Of a stretch of 64,000 nt of DNA, positions 29,572 through 35,993 are shown piece after piece. The notes under the pieces are model-generated. The model searched no databases, was not told where the DNA came from, and worked only from the letters and a program-made list of their open reading frames with translations. The DNA is taken from contig NZ_JAUASW010000002.1 in NCBI RefSeq assembly GCF_030345705.1, positions 620,001 to 684,000 on the forward strand, given 5' to 3'. The stretch's first letter is position 1, and every line of letters begins with the position of its first letter. The translations under genes and the position numbers were made by a program. The DNA comes from Pelomonas sp. SE-A7 (GTDB taxonomy: Bacteria; Pseudomonadota; Gammaproteobacteria; Burkholderiales; Burkholderiaceae_C).

Positions 29572-30657
29572 ATGACACCACGCCTCCGCTGGACCGCCCT
29601 CGTCCTCACCCTGGTTGCACTGATGAGCACTGCCTTCCTGTCTTCCGCCTGCACCTCGCTGCCCCGCGCCGACTACTCGAGCTCGCCGCAGCAGCGCGAG
29701 GGCAACTTCCGCAACACCGAGCCGCGCCGCGAGGCGGCCGGCCTCGCCAAGACCTTGCAGATCGCCTGGCGCTTCATGTTCGACAAGCCAGCCGACACCG
29801 TGCCCGACCGGGCGCTGGATGTGCTGCCGCTCAGCCAGTCCGAGCTGCTGGCCGCACCCGACCTGAGCCTCTGGCGCCTGGGCCATTCGACCCTGCTGCT
29901 GAAGCTGGAAGGCCGCTTCTGGCTGACCGACCCGGTGTTCTCGCTGCGCGCCTCGCCCTTTCAGTGGATGGGCCCCAAACGCTTCCACGCGCCCCCGATT
30001 GCGCTGGATCAGCTGCCGCCCATTGCCGGCGTCATTCTTTCGCATGACCACTACGACCACCTGGACGAGGCTGCGGTCAAGGCGCTGGCACCCAAGGTCG
30101 AGCTCTTCGTGACGCCGCTGGGCGTGGGTGATCGCCTGATCGCCTGGGGAATACCGGCCGCCAAGGTGCGCCAGCTGGACTGGTGGCAGGCCACCGAGCA
30201 CCAGGGCTTGCGCCTGGTCTGCACGCCGGCCCAGCATTTCTCCGGCCGCTCGCTGAGCGACGGCAACCAGACGCTGTGGGCCTCCTGGGCCCTGCTGGGC
30301 CAGCAAGCGCGGGTGTTCTTCAGCGGCGACAGCGGCTATTTCGACGGCTTCCGCGAGATCGGCGAACGCCTGGGCCCCTTCGACCTCAGCCTGATGGAGA
30401 CCGGCGCCTACGACCCGCAATGGCCCGACGTCCACATGCAGCCGGCCCAAAGCCTTCAGGCGCACCTGGACGTGAAGGCCCGCGTGATGCTGCCCATCCA
30501 CAACGGCACTTTTGACCTGGCGATGCACGGCTGGACCGATCCCTTCGAGCAGATCTCGGCCCTGGCCGAGAAGCAGGGCGTGCCGCTCAGCATGCCCCGC
30601 ATCGGCGAGCGGGTCGCGCTACAGGCTGCCAAGGGCGGCTCGGCCTGGTGGCGCTGA
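29572..30657 (+). CDS. MBL-fold metallohydrolase lipoprotein (UlaG/NAPE-PLD-like)
   Basis: 361 residues. A signal with lipobox LSSAC (Cys27) suggests a lipoprotein. The metallo-beta-lactamase core has the metal motif SHDHYDHLD, the second His in TPAQHFSGRS, Asp in FFSGDSGYF and the last His in PIHNGTFDLAMHGW, matching the family related to N-acyl-phosphatidylethanolamine phospholipase D and UlaG. A phospholipid-like or lactone substrate at the envelope is possible but not shown. It is divergent from tetR with a palindromic operator between, so expression is probably inducible. Confidence 0.85.
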   Translation: MTPRLRWTALVLTLVALMSTAFLSSACTSLPRADYSSSPQQREGNFRNTEPRREAAGLAKTLQIAWRFMFDKPADTVPDRALDVLPLSQSELLAAPDLSLWRLGHSTLLLKLEGRFWLTDPVFSLRASPFQWMGPKRFHAPPIALDQLPPIAGVILSHDHYDHLDEAAVKALAPKVELFVTPLGVGDRLIAWGIPAAKVRQLDWWQATEHQGLRLVCTPAQHFSGRSLSDGNQTLWASWALLGQQARVFFSGDSGYFDGFREIGERLGPFDLSLMETGAYDPQWPDVHMQPAQSLQAHLDVKARVMLPIHNGTFDLAMHGWTDPFEQISALAEKQGVPLSMPRIGERVALQAAKGGSAWWR

Positions 30658-30711
30658 ACCAGCACGCTGGCGGGAAGCCGTCACCAACGGAATCGAAATT
30701 CATTCAATACG

Positions 30712-30780
30712 GTCACCACACTCTGGATAGCGTCACGGGAGCAACTGGGTTTCGTCGCCTATCAGCCGGCTTCGTCGCAT
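30712..30780 (+). promoter_or_regulatory. phased GTCAC/GTCGC array, AlgR-like boxes before the LytS/LytTR operon
   Basis: GTC-A/G-C cores begin at 30712, 30732, 30754 and 30774, spaced 20-22 bases, i.e. about two helical turns. The last two are a direct repeat of TTCGTCGC at 30751 and 30771. TTCGTC is the core of the known AlgR box (CCGTTCGTC), and LytTR-type regulators bind paired direct repeats at this spacing. They lie 40-110 bases before the kinase gene, which suggests autoregulation by the LytTR regulator encoded downstream. Confidence 0.45.
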
Positions 30781-30820
30781 AGGGCCCATGGGGTTGCGGG
30801 CCCGCGACACAATCCGCGCC

Positions 30821-31957
30821 ATGTCAGACATCCCCGCCTCGCCTGCGCTCGTCGTGCCGCCCAACCCGGTCGCGGCCTTGCGGACCATGGTGAACCTGCG
30901 CTCGGCCTTGGCGGTACTGGCGATCTGTGTCGTGCACGCGCTGTCGCGCATGCTGGCCTGGGTGCCCTACGAGCCCATGTCGCTGCTGAATTGGGCGCTG
31001 GAGCTGCTGGTCTACACCCGGCAGTCCCTGCTGACCGGCACGACCGTGCTCCTGGCCATCGGCCTGGCCGAGGCACTGCTGGCAGCCTGGCGTCTCGGCG
31101 GCGCGGCCCGCTTGCTGGTCCAGGGCCTGGCCGTTGCCGGCGGTGCCATGGCGGGCACCCTGCTGCGGGTCCAGGTGTTCCGCTGGCTCGCCAAGGAGCC
31201 CATGACCAGCCCGGTCATGACAAGCTGGCTGATTTCCACGTCCGGCCTGTGGTTCGTCCTGGGTTGCCTCGGCTATGCCCTGCTTCAGCTGCTGAACCAC
31301 GAGCGAGCCATGCAGGCCGAGCTGCAACGCGTGCAGCGCGACCATGAACAGCTGCAGGCCCAGCAACTCGAGGCCCAGGTCTCGGCCCTGAACGCCCAGA
31401 TCGAGCCGCATTTCCTGTTCAACACGCTGGCCAACGTCAAGCGCCTGTTCGAGACCAGCCCCGAGCGCGGCCGCGACATGCTGCGCAGCCTGATTGCCTA
31501 CCTGCGAGCGGCCCTGCCCAGCATGCGCCAGCCCGAGTCCACGCTGGGCCAGGAGCTGGACCTGGTCGGCAACTACCTGACCATCCTGCAGATGCGCATG
31601 GGCGAGCGCCTGAGCTTCGGCATCGCCAGCGACGCCGAACTGGCCGACGCGCGCCTGCCGCCCATGGTGCTGCCGACCCTGGTGGAGAACGCGATCAAGC
31701 ATGGCCTGGCCCCGCTGCCCGAGGGCGGCCGCATCGAGATACGCGCCCGCCGCGAAGGACCGGGCAGCCTGGTGGTCGAGGTCCGTGACAACGGCCAGGG
31801 CTTCAGCGGCAGCGGTGGCAGCGGCGTGGGCCTGGCCAATACGCGGGCCCGGCTGGCCGCGCTGTTCGGCGAGGCCGCAGCTCTGGAGCTGGAGGCCGCC
31901 CAGCCGCGCGGCGTGGTCGCCCGGCTGCGCATGCCCATGCTGGGGGTGGGCGCATGA
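30821..31957 (+). CDS. LytS/AlgZ-type membrane sensor histidine kinase
   Basis: 378 residues from ATG 30821 (MSDIPAS); an in-frame ATG at 30788 is the alternative. Four hydrophobic segments in the first ~165 residues form the membrane sensor; then a coiled coil and a His_kinase domain with phospho-His197 in QIEPHFLFNTL, N-box VENAIKHG, and a G-box with VRDNGQGF and GVGLANTR. This is the family of AlgZ/FimS and LytS, which phosphorylate LytTR regulators. The stop overlaps the next gene's start (ATGA). The LytTR regulator at 33058 is the obvious partner. Confidence 0.9.
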   Translation: MSDIPASPALVVPPNPVAALRTMVNLRSALAVLAICVVHALSRMLAWVPYEPMSLLNWALELLVYTRQSLLTGTTVLLAIGLAEALLAAWRLGGAARLLVQGLAVAGGAMAGTLLRVQVFRWLAKEPMTSPVMTSWLISTSGLWFVLGCLGYALLQLLNHERAMQAELQRVQRDHEQLQAQQLEAQVSALNAQIEPHFLFNTLANVKRLFETSPERGRDMLRSLIAYLRAALPSMRQPESTLGQELDLVGNYLTILQMRMGERLSFGIASDAELADARLPPMVLPTLVENAIKHGLAPLPEGGRIEIRARREGPGSLVVEVRDNGQGFSGSGGSGVGLANTRARLAALFGEAAALELEAAQPRGVVARLRMPMLGVGA

Positions 31958-33039
31958 TGTCGCATCTGCTGTCGGCCTGGCGCTCGCTGAAGCGCACTGA
32001 ATTGCTGCTGCTGCTGGGCCTGAGCCTGATGTTCGGCGCCATCGACCTCAGCGACCTGCTGCGCATCGATGCCGGACCCAAGTTCTGGTCCGTCGTGACC
32101 CACCATCTGGTGACCTCTGTCGCCGCTGCCGCGGTCATCATGCTGTGCTGGCTGCCGGCCGACCGCTCCAGCGAGCAGGCCGCCCAGCGCACACGACGTC
32201 TCGTCATCGCGACCGTGGTCGGTTCGGTGCTGGCCGCGCTGACGATCTGGGAGCTGACGGTGAGCCTGCCCTGGCCGTCGATCACCGAGCTGGTGATGAT
32301 CAAGAAGAAGATGCCCATGCCGCAGCTCAGTGCCGGTCTCTTCGTTTCGTTCACCCTGCAGGTGTTGCTCCCGACCTCGCTGCTGGTGGCAGCCAGCGAG
32401 ATGCTGCGCCGCCAGCGCCGCGCCACCGAGGCGCTTCAAAGGGTGCTGGCCGAGCAGGCCCAGCTGCGCCGCCGCGCCATGGCCTCGCGCCTGGCCGCCC
32501 TGCAGGCCCAGGTCGAGCCGCAGCTGCTGTTCGATGCCCTGGTCGATGTGGAACAGGCCTACGACCAGCAGCGTCCCGATGCCGCCCTGCGCATGGAGCG
32601 GCTGATCCGCTACCTGCGCGTGGCCCTGCCTCGGCTGCGCGAGGCCGGCTCCTCGCTGGACGCAGAGGCCGAGCTGCTGGACAGCTACCTGGACGTGATG
32701 CGCGATCTGCAGCCACGGGCTCCACAACTGGTCCGCCTGTGGGCCGACGGTATCGGTCAGCAAGCCCTGCCGCCCATGCTGCTGCTGCCGCTGTTGCAGA
32801 CCGCGCTGCAGCGGGCTGCAGGCGATCCGCCGGAGCGCTGCGAGCTCCGTGCCGAGCGCATGGCCGGCAGTCTGCACATCGAACTTAGCTTCGACCGGCC
32901 CGGCCTGTGCGGCAGCGTCGAGGACCTGGCGGAGCTGAACAAGCGCCTGGCCTTGCTGGCCGGACCCAGGGCCTGGCTGAGCTGCACCAGCCGAGACAGC
33001 GGACCCACGCGTTTCACCCTGGACTTGCCGGACACCTGA
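31954..33039 (+). CDS. LytS-like pseudo-histidine kinase
   Basis: 361 residues, with four hydrophobic segments in the N-terminal half and a His_kinase-like C-terminal half. It aligns along its length with the preceding kinase, but the catalytic parts are lost: the phospho-His position is Gln190 (VEPQLLFDAL), the following Asn is Asp194, the N-box reads LLQTALQRAA, and the ATP-lid DNG motif is absent (FDRPGLCGS). It should not bind ATP or be phosphorylated. It may dimerise with the active kinase and tune it. It overlaps the kinase gene by 4 bases, so both are made together. Confidence 0.85.
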   Translation: MMSHLLSAWRSLKRTELLLLLGLSLMFGAIDLSDLLRIDAGPKFWSVVTHHLVTSVAAAAVIMLCWLPADRSSEQAAQRTRRLVIATVVGSVLAALTIWELTVSLPWPSITELVMIKKKMPMPQLSAGLFVSFTLQVLLPTSLLVAASEMLRRQRRATEALQRVLAEQAQLRRRAMASRLAALQAQVEPQLLFDALVDVEQAYDQQRPDAALRMERLIRYLRVALPRLREAGSSLDAEAELLDSYLDVMRDLQPRAPQLVRLWADGIGQQALPPMLLLPLLQTALQRAAGDPPERCELRAERMAGSLHIELSFDRPGLCGSVEDLAELNKRLALLAGPRAWLSCTSRDSGPTRFTLDLPDT

Positions 33040-33057
33040 AGCCCGAGAATCCCGACC

Positions 33058-33837
33058 ATGCGCAGCCAACCCACCGCCGTCGTCGCCGAAGATGAATCGA
33101 CCCTGCGCCATGAACTGGTCGAGCAACTGGACAAGCTCTGGCCCGAGCTGAGCATCGTGGCCGAGGCCGCAGACGGCGTGCAGGCCTTGCGACTGCTGGA
33201 CGAATACCAGCCCGACATCCTGTTCCTGGACATCGAGATGCCCGGCGCGACAGGGCTGGACGTCGCCCGCCAGGTCGGTGGCCGCAGCCATGTGGTCTTC
33301 GTCACCGCGTACGACCAGTACGCCGTCGCCGCGTTCGACCAGGGCGCGGTGGACTACCTGCTCAAGCCGCTGGTGCCGGCCCGGCTCTTCACGGCGATCA
33401 GCCGGCTCAAGCAAAGGCTGCAGCAAGGTCTGGCCCCGATGGAGCTGGGCGGCGTGCTGGAACAGCTCGGCGCCCGCAATGGATCGACCGGCGCGTCCCT
33501 GGCCGGCCGCGCGCCGCTGCGCTGGATCAACGCCTCGGTGGGGCAGACGCTGAAGCTGATCACGGTGGACGAGGTGCTGTACTTCCAGTCCGACAACAAA
33601 TACACCCGGGTGGTCACGCGCGAGGGCGAGGCCCTGATCCGCAAGCCGCTGAAGGAGCTGGTCGAGGAGCTGGACCCGCAGCAGTTCTGGCAGATTCACC
33701 GCTCGACCCTGGTCAATGCCACGGCCATAGGCGCGGTGACCCGCGACTTCCGCGGCCGCATGCAGATCAAGCTCAAGCAGATTGACGAGCAGTTGCTGGT
33801 GGCGGAAAGCTATGTGCATCTGTTCAAGCAGATGTGA
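33058..33837 (+). CDS. LytTR-family response regulator (AlgR-like)
   Basis: 259 residues. Receiver domain at 5-120 with Glu11-Asp12, phospho-Asp58 (FLDIEMPG), Thr in VTAYDQYAV and Lys in LLKPL. A LytTR DNA-binding domain fills the last ~100 residues (VDEVLYFQSDNKYTRV, LDPQQFWQIHRSTLVN). It lies 18 bases after the pseudokinase and so completes a two-component operon resembling algZ-algR, which controls pili and exopolysaccharide in pseudomonads. Candidate AlgR-like boxes precede the operon. Confidence 0.9.
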   Translation: MRSQPTAVVAEDESTLRHELVEQLDKLWPELSIVAEAADGVQALRLLDEYQPDILFLDIEMPGATGLDVARQVGGRSHVVFVTAYDQYAVAAFDQGAVDYLLKPLVPARLFTAISRLKQRLQQGLAPMELGGVLEQLGARNGSTGASLAGRAPLRWINASVGQTLKLITVDEVLYFQSDNKYTRVVTREGEALIRKPLKELVEELDPQQFWQIHRSTLVNATAIGAVTRDFRGRMQIKLKQIDEQLLVAESYVHLFKQM

Positions 33838-33854
33838 ACGGAAGCTGGAGACAC

Positions 33855-34388
33855 ATGCGCATGAACTTCCGCCGGCTCGCCTGCCTCGCCCTGATGGCCG
33901 CAGCCACACTGGCGCACGCCGCACCGCCTGATGCCCCGCCCAACCTGATCGCCATCGACGCCAAGCTGGTCACCTCGGGCCAGCCCTCGGCCGAATGGCT
34001 TTCCACGCTGGCGGCGCAGGGCTTCGAGGCCGTCATCTACCTGGCACCGCCCACCGTCGGCGATGCGGTGCGCGATGAGCCCCTGATCGCCGGTCGTCAG
34101 GGTCTGATCTGGGCCAATCTGCCGATCCGTTTCGACCGGCCGGCCGACGCCGACTACGAGGCCTTCGCCGCCCTGCTCTCGTCGCTGCGCGGCAAGAAGG
34201 TCCTGGTGCACTGCCAGGTCAACATGCGAGCGTCGACGCTGACCTTCCTGTACCGCGTGCTGGTCGAGAAGGTCGAGCCGCAGCAGGCCTGGGAAAACGT
34301 CAGCAAGGTCTGGACGCCGCAAGGGCCCTGGAAGGCTTTGATGGTCGAGCGGCTGCGCAAGCAAGGCATCGCCTTCGATCCGTTCTGA
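33855..34388 (+). CDS. exported tyrosine-phosphatase-like protein (DUF442/BLH-phosphatase type)
   Basis: 177 residues from ATG 33855; GTG 33834 overlapping the preceding stop and ATG 33861 are alternatives. A signal peptide (LACLALMAAATLAHA) sends it out. The body resembles the phosphatase-like domain seen in DUF442 proteins: VTSGQPS near residue 40, GFEAVIYLAPP, and a P-loop-like HCQVNMRAS with His119, Cys120, Arg125. Cys and Arg are separated by four residues, not the five of the classic CX5R loop, so catalysis is uncertain. It is placed between two LytTR regulators and is probably in their operon. Confidence 0.7.
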   Translation: MRMNFRRLACLALMAAATLAHAAPPDAPPNLIAIDAKLVTSGQPSAEWLSTLAAQGFEAVIYLAPPTVGDAVRDEPLIAGRQGLIWANLPIRFDRPADADYEAFAALLSSLRGKKVLVHCQVNMRASTLTFLYRVLVEKVEPQQAWENVSKVWTPQGPWKALMVERLRKQGIAFDPF

Positions 34389-34508
34389 CCCCCTAACTTG
34401 CCGGATCAGCATTCCCCATTTGGAGGAAGCGCGGCGCCGAATCGCGTCCGAAAATTCCTTCACCATGCAGGCGCTTGCAGCATTCAGGCAGGTGCACGGG
34501 TGGTGGCG

Positions 34509-35279
34509 ATGAACAACAACGCCACGCCCTTCCCTGAAGCGACGGCCCTGGTCGCCTACGACCAGGCCGACCTGCGCTGCCAGCTCCTGCAGCAACTGCA
34601 GCTGCTTTGGCCGGAGCTGCATGTGGTGGGCGAAGCGGCCGACGGATTGCAGGCCTTGCGCCTGGCCGAGTTCTGGCAACCCGAGATCGCCCTGCTGGAC
34701 GTCGACATGCCGGGTGTCAGCGGCCTCGAGGTGGCCCGCCAGCTGGACCCACGCTGCCAGGTGGTCTTCATGACCGAGCATGAACGCCATGCGATCACGG
34801 CCTACGAGCAGGGCGCCGTGGACTGCCTGCTCAAGCCGCTGACGCCGGCCCGGCTCAATGTGGCGCTGACCCGTCTGCGCCAGCGGCTGAGCCATTCGAT
34901 CGGCGAGCCTCCCGTGGCTGCGCCGACCAACGCGCAGCCGGCGCCTGACGGTGGCTCGCTGCGCTGGATCAGCGCCACGGTCGGACATTCGGTCCGGCTG
35001 ATCACCATCGACGAGGTGCTCTATTTCAAGTCCGACCACAAGTACACGCGGGTCGTGACCCAGCAGGGCGAAGCGCTGATACGCAAATCGCTGAAGGAGC
35101 TGCGGGGCGAACTGGACCAGCAGCAGTTCTGGCAGATCCATCGCTCGACCCTGGTGAATGCACTGGCCGTGGCCGGTCTGACCCGCGATGCCGGTGGCCA
35201 CCTGAGACTGCAACTCAAGCACCGCCAGGAACTGCTGTCCGTGGCCGACGCCTACGTCCATCGCTTCAGGCAGCCCTAG
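34509..35279 (+). CDS. second LytTR-family response regulator, atypical receiver
   Basis: 256 residues from ATG 34509 (MNNNATPFPE); the frame is open further up but without similarity. It is a paralogue of the regulator at 33058: phospho-Asp64 (LLDVDMPG), Thr in FMTEHERHA, Lys in LLKPL, and a LytTR domain with YFKSDHKYTRV and QFWQIHRSTLVN. The acidic pair that holds magnesium is Tyr17-Asp18 instead of Glu-Asp, so phosphorylation may be weak or absent. A strong hairpin begins at its stop codon. Confidence 0.88.
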   Translation: MNNNATPFPEATALVAYDQADLRCQLLQQLQLLWPELHVVGEAADGLQALRLAEFWQPEIALLDVDMPGVSGLEVARQLDPRCQVVFMTEHERHAITAYEQGAVDCLLKPLTPARLNVALTRLRQRLSHSIGEPPVAAPTNAQPAPDGGSLRWISATVGHSVRLITIDEVLYFKSDHKYTRVVTQQGEALIRKSLKELRGELDQQQFWQIHRSTLVNALAVAGLTRDAGGHLRLQLKHRQELLSVADAYVHRFRQP

Positions 35280-35309
35280 CGCTGCGACGAACGGCGATCG
35301 TCGCAGCGC
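35279..35309 (+). terminator. 12-bp stem hairpin after the LytTR operon
   Basis: GCGCTGCGACGA (35279-35290) pairs perfectly with TCGTCGCAGCGC (35298-35309) around a 7-base loop. It starts at the last base of the TAG stop. There is only a short T stretch after it (CGTTTC), so it may be an intrinsic terminator of weak type or an mRNA-protecting hairpin. Confidence 0.6.
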
Positions 35310-35466
35310 GACCTCGTTTCATGCCCATGGAATGGAGCTTCGTCACCTGCGGTTTCAACTGAGGCGCAGCGCCTCCTAGATTGGATTGGACCGGCCGTCG
35401 CGGGAGCTCACAGGCGTCCGGTCCCACCTCGTCTCCACCTCAGGCAAGAAGAACAGGAGTCCCATC

Positions 35467-35919
35467 ATGAATCTGCACGCCATCGGGCGGGCCGGCCTGC
35501 TGCTGGCCCCGGCCCTGACCCTCTTCGTCCCGGCCGCCCTGGCCGAACCTCCGCAAAGCGAGCTGCAGCGCGTAGAGATCAGCTCGCAGAAAACGCAGCA
35601 GCCTCGCTACGACGTGACCGAGAACTGCCCGACCATCGCCGACAAGCTGCCCGTGGCCCTGGGCCACGACTGGTACCGCATCCAGAAGGACGGCACGGTC
35701 TACGTGGAGTTCACGCTGAGCGAGGGCCGGCCCGGCGAGATCCGTTCGTCCGGCGGACCTCGCGACTACTATCCGGCGATCCGCAAGGCCATGCGCAACC
35801 TGGACTGCAAGAAGGGCGGCGCCCCCGAGCGCTTCGCCTTCGAGATCGTCTTCCGCGACGAATGGGACCAGCCTATCGATGAACGGCCACGCCCGGTCGC
35901 CTTCCTCAAGCTGCGCTGA
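35467..35919 (+). CDS. exported hypothetical protein, TonB-C-terminal-like
   Basis: 150 residues from ATG 35467, with AGGAG 7 bases upstream. A signal peptide ends near PAALA. The mature part has the rhythm of a TonB C-terminal/energy-transducer-like domain (GTVYVEFTLSEGRPGEIRSS, then a helix YPAIRKAMRNLDC and a final strand), but no transmembrane anchor or proline-rich span, so a TonB role is not claimed. A single TTCGTCACC box at 35339 resembles the elements upstream of the LytS operon, hinting at control by the LytTR regulators. Confidence 0.6.
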   Translation: MNLHAIGRAGLLLAPALTLFVPAALAEPPQSELQRVEISSQKTQQPRYDVTENCPTIADKLPVALGHDWYRIQKDGTVYVEFTLSEGRPGEIRSSGGPRDYYPAIRKAMRNLDCKKGGAPERFAFEIVFRDEWDQPIDERPRPVAFLKLR

Positions 35920-35993
35920 GACGCTGTCGCCCGCGCGACCTGCGCGCGGGCGGCAAGCGGCCCACAATCGGCAGACCCCATGGAGGCCTGCCG

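Noticed and set aside
35386..35466. Upstream extension of the exported protein at 35467.
   Set aside because: The frame is open, but the extension has no signal peptide, while ATG 35467 has AGGAG before it and a clear signal peptide after it.
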